From positions 915,257,648 through 915,315,647 of the forward strand of contig NC_081414.1 in assembly GCF_030272615.1 (NCBI RefSeq): 58,000 nucleotides of DNA, read 5' to 3'. Position numbers and translations under genes: made by a program. Under the pieces are notes generated by a model. The model had not been told where the DNA came from, made no database searches, and saw only the letters and a list, made by a program, of their open reading frames with translations. Below, piece by piece: positions 35,236 through 47,574 of the stretch (position 1 is its first letter; every line of letters starts with the position of its first letter). This DNA is from Cryptomeria japonica (Eukaryota > Streptophyta > Pinopsida > Cupressales > Cupressaceae).

Positions 35236-38200
35236 ATGGAAAACTATAGATTATGGAGTGATAGGATGAAAATCTATATCAAGAGTCTAGGAAGTCAATA
35301 CTGGGAACATGTTGTTACTCAATATCTTGCACCTAGTGGGACTATGTGTGATGATCAAAAGAAAGAGAAACAAGAAAATAATCAAGCATTGGAGGCCATT
35401 ATTAGTTCTTTGTCTGATTCAGAGTATGTTGATGTCCATGGTCTGTAGAATGCTTATGATGTGTGGAAGAAACTTGAGGAAATCTATAGTAGTGATGAGC
35501 ATGTGAATATTGCCAAAGAAGAGAGTCTGAGAGGTAAGTTTGATGATATGCAGATGGTTGAAGGTGAGAATATTCAATAGTATGGTCAAAGGATCAAGGA
35601 ATAGTTGGTGAGATCAAGAGTACTGATGGTAAAGTGGAGGATGCCACAATAGTTAGTAAGGTGTTGAGAACCCTTCTACCGGTCTATGCTATTTGAGTTA
35701 CAACCATTCAGGAGCTCAAATCTATTGATAAAACTAAGGTAAATCTTGACTCCATCATTGGTAAACTTACTGGATTTGAATTAAATGGTTATGATGGTAG
35801 TGCTCAAAAATCTAAATTTGCATTTAGAGATTAAGTTTCTAATCCATCTATGAGAAAAAGAAAAGACGTTAGTCACAGTTATGAGTCTAGATCCAGCAGA
35901 GAAGTTGATGATAAAGACAGTCTGATTGAGCTTGAAGCATTGTTGGCTAAGCGGTTGCCCAGAGGTACCGGTAAGTACAATGGTAAATTACCTTTGAAGT
36001 GTTTTGCATGTAGCAAGATTGGACACATTGTAGCTAACTATCCTAATGGTGACAATGAGAATAAGTGTGAGAAGTACAAGAAGTACAAAGGAAAAGGCAA
36101 AATAGATTGTCTCATTGTAGTTGATGGTGGTAGCATTGATGAGGAATTTGAGGGAGATGCTAATAAAGAAATTGTCTATGTTGCCATTAAAGAGGACACA
36201 TCTGATCAAAAGGCATTAGTTTCTCGCATGGATAGTTTTGATGATTGGATCATAGTTAGTGGTTGTTCACACCACATGACCAACAATTGGAGTAAATTTC
36301 TTATTTTGAAGGAATTTGATGGAGGAGTTGTGGGATTTGGAAATGACTCACCCTGCATGGTAAAAGGAAAGAGAACCATTTCTCTTAATGGAAAGAGAAG
36401 TACAGATGATGTCTACTGTGTTGAAGGATTAAAGAACAATATTTTGAGTGTAGCTCAACTCAATGACAAAGGTTATCCATTGGAATTTAAGAAAGGAATC
36501 TACAAAATCTATGGGCGCAAAGGTGAACTAAATGCAATTGGCAAACAGATAGAAGGTAACCTTTTTCACCTAAATCCTAAAGTCAACAACTGTTTAATTG
36601 CTAAAGTAGATGATAGTTGGCTTTGGCATCGAATATTTTGTGATATAAATTTTGATAAAATTGTCAAAGTCAGTAAGTCCAAGTCGGTAAGAGGTTTTCC
36701 TTAGTTGGACAAACCGGTGAATGCTCTGTGTAAGGAATGTTGGTTAGAAAAAATGACATCCTCAACTTTGAAGAGAAAATCCTTCTTTGTAGAACATTTG
36801 TTAGATTTGGTCCATACAGATCTTTGTGGACCAATAAGGACTAATTATTCAAGGTGATAAATATTTTACAATCTTCACTAATGATTTCTCAATAATGATG
36901 TGGATCATGTTCTTGAAGGACAAAACATAAGCCTTTATTAAGTTCAAGGCATTTAGGGCCTTAGCTGAAAAGGAAAGTGGTAAGAAGATAAAGTGTTCGA
37001 GGACTGATCAAGGTGGTGAATTTACTTCAGAGGAATTCACTAGATATTGTGAAGACAATGGAATTAAGAGGCATATTTTTGTACCAAGGACACCATAGTA
37101 GAATGGTATTGCAGAGAGGAACAACTGGTCAATTGTTGAAGTTGCTAGAATGATGCTAATAAAGAAGGTGTAGCAAAAACTTTTTGGAGAGAAGCTATCA
37201 ACACAACTGTCTACACTATGAACTAGATATTAGTAAAGAGAGGTAAGGATAAAACTTCTTATGAATACTAGTATTGTAGATCACCTAATGTTAGTTATTT
37301 TAAGATTTTTGGTAGTAAATGTTTTATCAAGAGAGGTGACTATGTTAGTAAGTTTGAGGCTAAAAGTGATGAAGGCATATTTATTGGTTACTCCACCAAG
37401 AGTAAGGCCTACAAATGTTACAACAACTTGACAAAGAGAATCATTGAGAGCGTTGATGTCCAAGTTGATGAGTATCCTAGAGTTTCAGGAGAAACCAGTG
37501 AGGAGAAAAAGGAAGATGAACCTTACATTCCAATTTTGGAGCCAAAACTGGTGAAGCTAGAAGCTAGTGAAGTGAATGATGTAGTACTAGTTCAACCAGA
37601 ATAGGTAGATTCTGTAGAAGAAGATGATGATAGTGAGGATAAAAACCTGAAGATAATGATCATGTTATTCCAAGGTATGTGAGACTCAATCATAATCTTG
37701 ACCAAATTATTGGAGATAAAGATGTTGGAGTATTAACCAGAAGAAGAATTAGGGAGAATTATTGCATGATCTCCACTATTGAGCCTATAACTACTAAGGG
37801 AGCATTTGGAGATGATCACTAGATTAAAGCTATGGAAGAAGAGCTTGACTAGATTGAAAAGAACAATACATGGACTCTAGTACCCAAACCAGTGAATAAA
37901 AATGTGATAGGTACTAAATGGGTATTCTGGAATAAACTGAGCGAAGATGGAGTAGTAGTAAAAAAGAAAGATAGATTGGTATGCAAAGGTTATGCACAGG
38001 AAGAAGGAGAAGACTATGGTGATACATTTGCACCAGTTTCTAGATTGGAAGGTATTAGGACTCTACTTGCATTTGCAAAATATAAGGGATTCAAAGTATA
38101 TTAGATGGATGTGAAGTAAAACATTTCTAAATTAAATATTGGAAGAAGAAGTATACATTGAGCAACTAGATGGTTATGCTTTGATTGATGCAAAGGATAT

Positions 38201-39316
38201 GGTATGTAAAATGCACAAGGTATTATATGGTTTGAAGCAAGCACTAAGAGCATGCTATGAAAGGCTACAATCACACCTAATGAAGATAGGCTTTTAGAGA
38301 ACCAGTGAAGGCAACAATATATATCTCAAATCTAAAGGAGATAAGATACTGGTTAGTGAAATGTTTGTAGATGATATCATATTTGGAGGAAATTATGACA
38401 TGAGTGATGACTTTGCAAATGAGATGAAAAGTGAATTTGAAATGTCTCTATTAGGAGAGATTAAGTTCTTTATAGGTTTGCAAATTCAACATATGAAGAG
38501 TGGTATTTTTATCACATAGTCTAAGTATGTGAAAGAGGTATTGAGACATTTGGAATGAGTGACTATAAACTAGCTGGGACACCAATGGTTATAGGTTATA
38601 AACTATCTAAGAAAGATGATGCCACATCTATTGATGAAAATGAGTATAGATCAATGATAGGGAAACTGCATTATGTTGTTCACATCAGACTAGATATTGC
38701 TCATGTAGTTGGTTTAGTTGCCAGATTTCAGAAGAATCCAAAGGAGACACACTTGATAGCAACTAAAAGGATATTCAGATATTTGAAAGGTACTATTGAA
38801 TATGGATTATCTAATCCATATGTAGGGAACTTTGATTTGAAGGTTTATACAGATGCAGATTGGGTAGGTAATGTTGATGATAGGAAGAGAACAATTGGTG
38901 GTGCACTCTTTCTTGGAGGAAGACTTGTATCTTGGAGTAGCAAGAAGCAGAGCTGTATATCACAGTCCACTACTAAAGCTGAATATGTTGTACCATATAT
39001 GAATTGTATAGAGGAAATATGGATGAAACACATTCTGGAAGGATTCAAGCTAAAGATTACAAAAATAGTAAAGATTTTATGTGGCAAAACTAGTGCAATA
39101 AATATTTTAAAGAACCCGATGTTGCATGCTAGAACCAAGCATATTGGGCTGAAATATCATTTATCGAGAGAGAAAGTGTAGAGTAAAGATGTGTTACTAG
39201 AGCATGCATCTACTAAGGAGATGCTAGCAGATATCTTTACTAAACCTCTACATAGGACTACTTTTGAGTATCTTAGAGGTCATCTAGGGTTTGTGTCCCT
39301 ACATGAGGTCAATTGA
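35236..39316 (+). pseudogene. R4 gag-pol polyprotein remnant
   Basis: Gag starts near MENYRLWSDRMKIYIKSLG (35236). The zinc knuckle KCFACSKIGHIVANYPN at about 35998-36050 has lost its last Cys (Tyr instead). The protease motif reads IIVSGCSHHM at about 36250, with Val in place of the catalytic Asp. Integrase follows (DDSWLWHR at about 36608, HTDLCGP at about 36813, TDQGGEF at about 37004). Reverse transcriptase is recognisable at about 37850-38550 (IGTKWVF; FVDDIIFG at about 38366), and RNase H at 38555-39181 (YTDADWVG, ARTKHI). The tail ends LADIFTKPL and stops near 39316. Stops include TAG at 35446, 35578, 37096, 37099, 37224, 37602, 37850, 38102, 38295, 38517 and 39179, nearly all where Gln is expected. 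There are also several frameshifts. Confidence 0.88.
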
Positions 39317-39691
39317 GTAGATGTGGAATACATCAGTCCTAGAGCTAATTGAAGAATCTTGAAGCAGGATTGGTGTAGAGTGGAGTTATTCCACAGGGGG
39401 AGCATCAAGTTGCAGATTGTTGATGTAGAATAGTGAGGTATGACACTGCATGTTTTACTTTCACTTTGGCATTGTTGTCAAAAGGGGGGAGAAGAACTAT
39501 ATGATTATGGGGAGAAGAATTGTATGATTGATAGAGAAAAGATCTATAGATAGTTACCAGTTGAAGACATGGAGACTTAGTTGAAGGCGAGTACATGGTA
39601 AAATGTAAACCAAGATTCTTCTACCTATGTATGTGCATTACTCTCAATCATCACAATCAAGGGTATTGATACTTGTATTGCCATTAATGCC

Positions 39692-39703
39692 AAAGGGGGA
39701 GAT
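39692..39703 (+). other. R4 polypurine tract
   Basis: AAAGGGGGAGAT abuts the 3' LTR. This is the canonical copia form. Confidence 0.92.
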
Positions 39704-41104
39704 TGTTGGCATTTGCATGAAGATTGCATTGATGAACTATTGTATTGTCATTGATGTTGAATATAATTGGTAATGATGTTGTTATGATGTTTTTTTACAA
39801 GTGGTAGGTGAGCTAGTCAAGGAAACCAGTATTACTTGAGAAGAATTGAGATCAAACGATAACCCTACGTGTTGAAGTGCTAAACCCTAACCAATGGAGC
39901 TTGGTGAATTGTTTATATTGGTTTATGATCAAATGATGAATGATAATGATTATGCCACATATGGAAGTTGTATGTGAAGAATTTCAAATAGTTTTTGGCA
40001 CGTAGAGATAACAATTTTATCTTGGGAATGAGTGAGTACATTGCATGAAGTGGAAACCGCGTGAAGAGTTATAGGAATCGATGAAGTGATGATCAAGGAG
40101 CAGTCGAGGTTGTCTTGAATAAAGTGAAATGATTGCTATGTAATCCAATGGTCATACTTGAATCGATTTATTTGTAATCTCTATGAGATCTTAGGTTTGT
40201 GATGTATTACCGACCTATTGTTTTGCTTATAAGCTTGATGAGTTGTTTTGTTGTAATGTTGGCAATTTTGGTTAAGTATAAGTGTGATTGGTTGCTGAAC
40301 TAGAAGGTGTATTTGCAGTATGTGTGAAGGAAGATAGAAATATGAAAAGGATCTAATCAAGCAAAGTAGTCCTGTTCACGAGATCGACAAATCCATATTG
40401 TTCTCTAACAATTACAATAGTCAAATCCCTTAACCAGGTAAGCTCTGACATGCCTAGTGCTATCTAAATCCTCTACCCAGGTGATCCATTAGCTTGGAAT
40501 TCAAATCCTCTACCAAGGTTACTCCTAATAGAGTATTACTTCTAATAGGACATTATAGCCAATCCCTTAACTAGGTGGTCCCTAATAGGATATGTTCCTA
40601 ACAGGACATTTGTAAAGCTTTAACAGGCCTGGCTCCTAACAGGGCAAACTTCAAAAGAGTTCAGAATACTTGTGGGTATTCATCCCCACTGTGGTTTTTC
40701 CCATTCAGGTTTCCACGTCCAAATAATTGTGTCAAGTGGTGAATATTTTTGTGGTTATGTTTGTTGTGGTTAATTTTCTTAATTGCTAAACCCACTTAGA
40801 TATGATAAGATGACCGATAGTAATCTAAAATGTGCTTTTACTATTGTTAGTAAAGTATTTGAATGTTTTTGATAAAAGGTTTTGAGAGTTTCAGAGTTAT
40901 TATACTATTATTCTATTATGATAGTCAACCGGTATACTTGATAGTGATATTGCAATTTGTAGTTCAGTGTTTGAACCAGTTAGTTCTGAGATTGACTTAT
41001 GAAATTATTATTGAGTTTGGTGAAAGTTAGGTTATTTTTCCATCTACTAATTCACCCCCCCTCTTAGTAGTTGTTTGGATCCTTATTGATTCATCATACC
41101 ATCA
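39704..41104 (+). repeat. R4 3' LTR
   Basis: Starts TGTTGGCATTTGC and ends CATACCATCA. It pairs with 33737-35135. Confidence 0.88.
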
Positions 41105-41731
41105 AGAGGTATATCAAAGTTGAGGGATATCGGTAATGAAGATAAAAGGAGTGCGAAACTAGAAGAATTAGTAGAGCATATGAAGATAGTGCATACTCAG
41201 GTTAAACAACATTTGGAAGACATGAACAACAATTATAAGGAGAAATCAGATGAGAAAAGGAGACATAAGGAATTTGAAGTTGGCGATGAGGTGATGGTAT
41301 ATTTGAGAAAAGAGTGATTCCTAGTTGGAACCTATAATAACTTGTAGAAGAGGAAGTTTGGACCTTGTAAGATCTTGAAGAAATTCAGTCCCAGAAATGC
41401 ATATAAAGTATAGTTACCAAATAGTTTGGGTATTTCACCTATATCCAACATTGCAGATCTACATCAGTGTCAAGAGATAGAATCGGTGAGGATAATGTAG
41501 AAAACTTGGAGAAATAGATACCATAGAGGATACCAGATCAGATTGAAGACATTTTGGATAATAGGATTGGGCGTAGTACTCGAAGCAACCAATACAGAGA
41601 GTATCTTGTGAAGTGGAAGAGAAAACTACCTAAAGATTAATCATGGATTTCTCAGGAAGAGGTAGACCATATTAGTTTTTCGTCGACCCCAACAAAGTGA
41701 GGGAATCACTTTTTTAACAACCCCGAATGTC
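41105..41731 (+). pseudogene. R5a integrase C-terminus and chromodomain
   Basis: Resumes with RGISKLRDIG, then the KxRRHKEFEVGDEVMVYLRKE segment typical of the C-terminal part of chromovirus integrase. A stop follows, then a diverged stretch. At about 41550-41680 comes RSTRSNQYREYLVKWKRKLP and SWISQEEV, the chromodomain signature (YLVKWK...SW). One TAA interrupts the chromodomain before SWIS. Chromodomains guide integration to chromatin marks (family knowledge). This one is dead. Confidence 0.85.
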
Positions 41732-42531
41732 TGATGTAGGAGCATCCCTGGTTGATGCAGTCTTACATCAACCCAAAACATTTTTCTTTCAATTTGTTCT
41801 TGTTTTGTAGTTTCAACATTTCTCTCTGTGTTTCTTAGTGTTTTCTCACCGGATCTTATGGAGTAGAGATTTGATTTTGGACTTATTCATCTACCTTATC
41901 CTATGTCTGTGGGATGTTTGGATATTTTTTTCAGCAAGTTATCTCTTTCAGAATCTGAGACAGTTTTCTAGCTTAGAACATCAAAATCACTTGGACCTAT
42001 TTGGCTTTGGCAGATCATCTCCTTAGCTTGTGAAGCTTGAATGTTTTGTTTCTAATGTTCCTTGGCATGTGGTTGACCTTCCTTTGGGTCCTCACTTCAT
42101 TCTTTCAATTTTTCAGAGGGATCTCTTTGACAGAGGTCATCCTTGTTGTTTTACACATTTTATTTTGTTCATTGGTATTTGTTTCATTTTGGGTTGATGT
42201 GGTTCATTATTGATCATATAAATCAATGTAATTAAGCATGTAGAATGGAGTAATCAATACATAGAAGAATAATCCTAAGGCTAGGAGGTCCAGAGTTGGC
42301 TCACATTCTTGCTTGAGCCTGAATGTTGTATAAAATGCATGTTTTGTAGTTAGGCCTATTAGTTGAATCTTGTGAACTTGCATGTTGTCGACAGTTTGTA
42401 ACTAATTTTCATGATATAATATAGTTTGTTTCTGCATTGTCTCCATCATATTGAGTTGTTTCTATTGTGTGACTCTTGCTACATGGTTCAGACTGTTCTC
42501 TTTGAGGACCCTCCCCACTATGGCTGCACCA
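41732..42531 (+). repeat. R5a 3' LTR (approximate ends)
   Basis: Begins TGATGTAGGAGCATCCC and ends about TGCACCA. It is homologous in inverse orientation to 44611-45318 of R5b over its whole length. The exact start is uncertain because no clear polypurine tract precedes it. Confidence 0.65.
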
Positions 42532-44457
42532 TTCAGAGATAGTATATATAGGAGTTTGATTTGATGAATTGATGTGTGGCTCTTTTTTTGTTGAAGACAT
42601 GTGAGATTGAAAGAATCCATTAGTTGTGTGAGTGTAGTGTTGCAAATTGTTATGAACCAAGTATACACCTATGACCATCAGATGCAAGTTAACCAAAGAT
42701 AATAAATCTCCTGAGGTATATGCAAGCCAATATAGGTCAGTGATTGGAGGACTATTATATTTGACTAGTACCAAACCATATATCATATATGTAGTCTATT
42801 TGGCAGCCATATTTTAGCAAGAACCAAAAGAATCATATGTTATGGTAGTAAAAATGATTTTTAGATATCTGAAAGGCACAAATAATTTGGTTTGTGGTAT
42901 CCAAGGAACTCATATTTTACCCTAATAGCTTATACAAATGTAGACTTGTCTGAAAGTGTTGATAATAGGAAAAGTACAAGTGGACGAGCATTCTTTATTG
43001 GCTCCTGATTGGTTTCTTGGTTGAGTAAGAAGCAAGACTCTATGTCTCTATCTATAGTTGAAGCAGAATCCATTGTAGCATCTCCATGTTGCAAACACAT
43101 TTTATGGATGAAGTAGACTATGAAGGAAATTGGTGTAAAATTTGAGGACCCTACCTCAATCATGCATGGCAATACTAGTGTAATAAATATTTTAAAGAAT
43201 ATGGTACAACATTCCAAAATAAAGAACATATCCATTTGGTATGGCTTCTTAAAGGAAAAAGTGTTAGATTATGAAGTAAGACATGAATATGTACCTACAA
43301 AGGAACAAATTGAAAATATCTTCACTAAGGCATTGTGCAAAGACACTTTTGAGTATCTTTGATAGAAGTTACAAGTTTCACCCCTTTCTAGTTTAAACTA
43401 ATGTGCATTTGGATGGGCATTGGTCCAGTGAGTAGCTTGCATATTATTTTTTTGAATATCAATGAAAACATACAATATAATGCTAACACTCTCCCCCTTT
43501 GTCATTGATGGCAACATCCATCAAGACAATAATCTTATGAATGTAGATCATACCATTATGTTGTATGTTTCATTGATGTCAAATCAAGTAGTCTGGTTAG
43601 GTCCAAATTTGATATATTGAGTAGTAGTGGAAGATATGTATTTATGTGGTGTCTATGGCCATTTGGTGATTTCCTAGAAGATTTGGCTTCTCAGAAGATG
43701 TGCTGCTAATGTTTCTCAATGTTATCTTTGGGTACAACTTGATCTAGAAGTTGAGGTGTTGATCCGGAAGTCGAGGTTATGTAACGACATTCTATTTAGT
43801 GTTTGACATTGTTGATTTATGTAATGTGTTGATGTGTTCAATGAAGAGAATTGTAATGTGGTCTACTTCTGATTCCTTCCCACCACTGGAATGTTTAGTA
43901 TTGACCTATTTTAGATCTCTGTGTTGACTGACTTGGAAGATTATGTTTTTTCAGAGATAATATGTATGATCTAAATTAGTTACTGTGGCATTTTTGTCAA
44001 TGGATAATTATGTAGAAGATGTGTGAGATTGAAAGAATCCAATTGTTGTTGTGAAGTGTGTGTTACTAAAAGAAGTTTCGATAGTGTAGAATATGTTTCA
44101 GTGGTGGATTTTTTTTCTATCTTTCTTTCTTACATGGTGATCTTTGCTAGGTAGTGAGCCCTCTGATAGTGAGCATTTTGGGGCAGTGAGCCCTCTTGCA
44201 ATGAACATTTTGGTAGTGAGCTATCCTTTGTAAAAATCACCTTAACTAATGTCTTCATATTTGGAATTATCACTCTCCGTGGTTTTCCACATAAATCTTG
44301 GTGTTCATTGTGTCTGAGTTATTTTGTGCATATGGTTTCATGTTATATCTGTCTTAATTAACTAACCTAATTGTTCTAGATCTATGAATAAAATTTAAAG
44401 AGGATTTTAATTGTCAAATGATTCACCCCCCCTCTTAGTTGCCCATATATTCAACAG
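42532..44457 (+). mobile_element. R6: Ty1/copia 3' remnant
   Basis: RNase H remnant (42670-43370) followed by non-coding sequence ending GATTCACCCCCCCTCTTAG...TTCAACA, a copia LTR 3' end motif like that of R4. The LTR start is not clear; a CTCCCCCTTTGTC run lies at about 43490. A roughly 50-base stretch around GTGAGATTGAAAGAATCCA is duplicated at 42600-42640 and 44018-44055. Bases 43376-44457 hold no gene. Confidence 0.6.
42670..43370 (+). pseudogene. R6 copia reverse transcriptase end and RNase H remnant
   Basis: Frame-shifting translation gives SPEVYASQYRSVIGGLLYL, then MIFRYLKGT, then a degraded RNase H segment with a KKQDS-type site, then VRHEYVPTKEQIENIFTKAL near 43270-43350. Gaps and stops are numerous. 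Closest in layout to the RNase H tail of R4, but more decayed. Confidence 0.75.
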
Positions 44458-44458
44458 T

Positions 44459-44612
44459 GGTCTCGATTCAACTCTTTCAAGCATAAAAGGGAATTGAATT
44501 ACATCTTAGTGTCTAGTTTGTTTTGGCTCTAATGTAACAAAAGGAGATTTAATTTCTCTAAAAAAAACACTTCTAGTATGGATTACCTATTGTGCAATAT
44601 GGTCCCAAAGTG
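44459..44612 (-). mobile_element. Displaced fragment of the R2 copia family
   Basis: About 150 bases match the R2 segment at 17833-17985 (linker between integrase and reverse transcriptase, VIHSRSVIFREIK region) on the same strand, with clear divergence (for example TCTCTAAAAAAAACACTTCTAGTATGG). It lies between the R6 LTR end and the R5b LTR. It is older than the array units and too short to carry domains. Confidence 0.75.
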
Positions 44613-45318
44613 GTGCAATCACGGTAGGGAGGGTCTTCAAAGAGAACAATATAGACTATGCAACAAGAGTCACACAACAAAATAAGATCAATGTGATGGA
44701 GGAAATGCATAAACGAACTAAATTATATTATGAACACCAATTACAAATTGTTGGCAACATGCAAGCTCACAAGATTCATCTCACAGGCCTGAGTAAAAAA
44801 TATGCGTGTTATGCAACATTCAGGCTCAAGGAAGAATGTGAGCCAACTATAGACCTCCTAACCTTAAGATTATTCTTCTATGTTCTCAATCACTTTGTTC
44901 TACATGCTTAATTACATTGATTTATATGATCAAGAATGATCCACATCAGCCCAAGATGGAACAAATATCGATGAACAAGATGAAACATGTTAAACAACAA
45001 GGTCGACCTCTGCCAAAGAGATCCCTTCGAAATATCCAAAGAATAAAGTGCGGACCCAAGGGAAGGTCAGCCACATGCCAAGAAACATTGGAAGCAATGA
45101 GCTAGAGCTCTGAAAGCTACGAAAATGATCTACAAGATCCACCAAATAGGAAATAGGTCCAAGAGGTTCTGGTGTTCTAACCCAGAAAACTATCCTAGAT
45201 TCCAAAAGGAATGAAATGAAACACAAAAGAAATGAAGAAACTACAAAACAAGAACAAACTGAAAGAATTATTTTTGGTTGATGCAAGATTGCCATGAACT
45301 AGGGATGCTCCTACATCA
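44611..45318 (-). repeat. R5b 3' LTR
   Basis: On the minus strand it begins TGATGTAGGAGCATCCC and ends GATTGCACCA. It is the inverse homologue of 41732-42531 and about 90 bases shorter. Confidence 0.65.
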
Positions 45319-47574
45319 AACATCCGGGGTTATTGAAAAAGTGAGTTCCTCACTTTGCTAGGGTCAGAGGAAAACCAAGATGGTCTACCTCTACCTAGGA
45401 AATCTATGATAAATATTCAAACGGTCTACCTTTCCACTTTACAAGATACTCTATGTATTGGTTGCTCTAGTTACTACGCCTAATCCTACTATCCAAAATA
45501 TCTTCAATTTGATCTGATATCCTCTGTGGTATCTGCTTCTCCAATTTTTCTACACCATCCTCACTGAATTCTATCTCATGATACTAATTTAGATCTACAA
45601 TGTTGAATATAGTTGAAATACCCAAACTATCTGATAACTCTACTTCATATGCATTTCCAGAACTGAATGTCTTCAATATCTTACAAGGTCCAAACTTCTT
45701 CATCTACAACTTATTATAGGTTCCAACTGGGAATCTCTCTTTTCTCATATATATACCATCACTTCATAGCCAACTTCAAATTCCTTATGTCTCCTCTTCT
45801 CATCTGCTTTCTACTTATACTTGTTGTTCATATCTTCCAAATTCTATTTAACCTGAGAATGCACTACCTTGATATGCTCTACAAATTTGTCTGCTTTTGC
45901 ACTCCTTTTATCTTCATTACTGATATCTCTCAACTCTGTTATGCCTCTAGGGTGTCCTCCAGGAACAATCTCAAAAGGTGTTCTTCCAATACTCCTATTT
46001 ACTCAATTATTGTAGGCAAACTCTTCTTGTTCAAGAATCAACTCCCAACTTTTGGTCTTCTCTCCAACTAGACATCTCAACAAATTTACCAAACTCATAT
46101 TCAATACCTCGATCTATCCATTAGTATGTGGGTGAAAAGTATAACTCAATCTAAATTATCTCTTCATATTCTTCCAAAGTGTTCACCAGAAACATCCAAC
46201 AAACTTAGTGTCTCTATCTGAAACTATGCTCTTAGGTAATCCATGTAATCTCACCACCTCCTTGAAAATAGGTTAGCTATACGTACTGCATCTGTTGTCT
46301 TCTTACAAGATATGAAATGTGTCATCTTTGATAATATATCTACCACCACAAATATAGAATCATTTCCTCTCCTTGTCTTAGGCAATCCAGGTATGAAATC
46401 CATGCTTATGTCTTCCTAAGGTCTCTCTGAAATTGTCAAAGGCTTATACAATCCAACATTATGACTACTACCTTTTGCAAGGTAACAAAGTCTACAACTT
46501 TGAACAAATTTTGTGACATCCTTATGAATCAAAGACCAAAAGTAATTCTCTCTAATCAATGCCACTCTCTTATCAACATCAAAGTGTCCAGTTAATCCTC
46601 CACTATGCTTCTACTTTATCAAACTTTCTCTGATAGAGCTCCTAGGTAAACATAACTGAATTCCTCTAAACAAAATCTCATCTTGAATGAAATAATCTAA
46701 CCACTTACTTCTTTCCACCATAACCGATTCCTTACAAGATTTCCAAGGTTGTGAAAAATCCAGGTCATCCTCTCTTCAATTCTTCAAAACCTAATACCTT
46801 CACTCTCATCTCTATCAGCAAGTTCCTCCTTCTACTCAAAGCATCGACAACTCTATTTAACTTCCCATTTCTATAATTCAACACAAAGTTATAACTCTAC
46901 AAACACTCTACCCATTTCATATGTCTCTGATTCAACTTACTTCGACTGCTCAAATACTGTAAAGCTTGGTGATTAGTATACAACAGAAACTCCTTATGCA
47001 ACAAATAATGCCTCCACTTCTTCAATGCTTGAATTATGGCATAAAATTCTTGATCATACACAAAATATCTCCTCCTTTCATCATTCAACTTCTCACTTAA
47101 ATAAGTTATCGCTCTATCTTCCTGACTTAACACTGCTCCAATTGCATTCCCACTTGCATCATAGTCCACTTGAAATATTTTGCTAAAATCTACTAAAGCT
47201 AACACAAACTGCTCTATCACCTTTTTCTTCAACAATTCAAAAATCTTATTTTATCCAGTTATCCATTTGAAATCCTTCTTATCTCCTCTCATTGTTTCTA
47301 TCATAGGGCTACAAACTAAACTTAAATTCCTGATAAACTTCCAATAGAAACTAGCCATTCCTTGAAAAGATCTTACCTCTCCAATTCTTTCCAGTATAGG
47401 ACATTCAAAATTTTCTCTTACTTCTCAAGATCCATCTTTAATCCATCCAGAGATATCACAAATCCCAAATAGACTAACCATTCCTTCATGAAACTGCATT
47501 TCTTAATGTTTATCAAATACTTTTCGTCTCTCAATCTTTGCAAAACTTGTCTCAAATGCAACATGTGTTCTTTG
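45319..47574 (-). pseudogene. R5b pol remnant: reverse transcriptase, RNase H, integrase, chromodomain
   Basis: The reverse transcriptase end at about 47418-47574 reads LRQVLQRLRDEKYLINIKKC then WLVYLGFVIS. RNase H at 46897-47235 (112 residues open) reads FQVDYDASGNAIGAVLSQ, ALKKWRHYLL and TNHQALQYL, the Ty3/gypsy type. Integrase at about 45690-46700 includes C-x2-C finger residues (SCRLCYLAKG), [17 protein letters not shown] and a diverged SIFVVVD core. The chromodomain at about 45430-45550 reads YLVKWKG. Many stops and shifts are present. It complements R5a, which lacks the upstream domains in this window. Confidence 0.82.

Larger units (their letters stand above)
33737..41104 (+). mobile_element. 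R4: full-length but dead Ty1/copia element inserted in R5a
   Basis: The LTRs are 33737-35135 (1,399 bases) and 39704-41104 (1,401 bases). The primer-site remnant is TGGTATGAGAGC at 35138-35149 and the polypurine tract AAAGGGGGAGAT ends at 39703. Flanks are AAAAG on the left and AGAGG on the right, an imperfect target duplication. Removing R4 restores a plausible continuous integrase reading across the site. All copia domains are present in the order gag, zinc knuckle, protease, integrase, reverse transcriptase, RNase H. Confidence 0.88.
33331..42531 (+). mobile_element. R5a: Ty3/gypsy chromovirus relic, split by R4
   Basis: The pieces are 33331-33736 (integrase core), 41105-41731 (integrase C-terminus and chromodomain) and a 3' LTR at about 41732-42531. 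Its left part was separated by R3L. The same family occurs inverted as R5b at 44611-47574. Multiple frameshifts and stops make it long dead. Confidence 0.75.
44611..47574 (-). mobile_element. R5b: inverted chromovirus relic
   Basis: On the minus strand, from right to left, it holds the reverse transcriptase end, RNase H, integrase, chromodomain and 3' LTR. It is cut on the right by R7 at 47575. It faces R5a tail to tail across R6. Confidence 0.78.

Noticed and set aside
43376-44457. Search for a gene or complete LTR in this stretch
   Set aside because: Only an LTR-like 3' end is recognisable. The start of the LTR and any coding sequence could not be supported.
45667-46071. 134-residue plus-strand frame
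   Set aside because: It lies antisense to the R5b integrase remnant, so the composition is explained by that gene.
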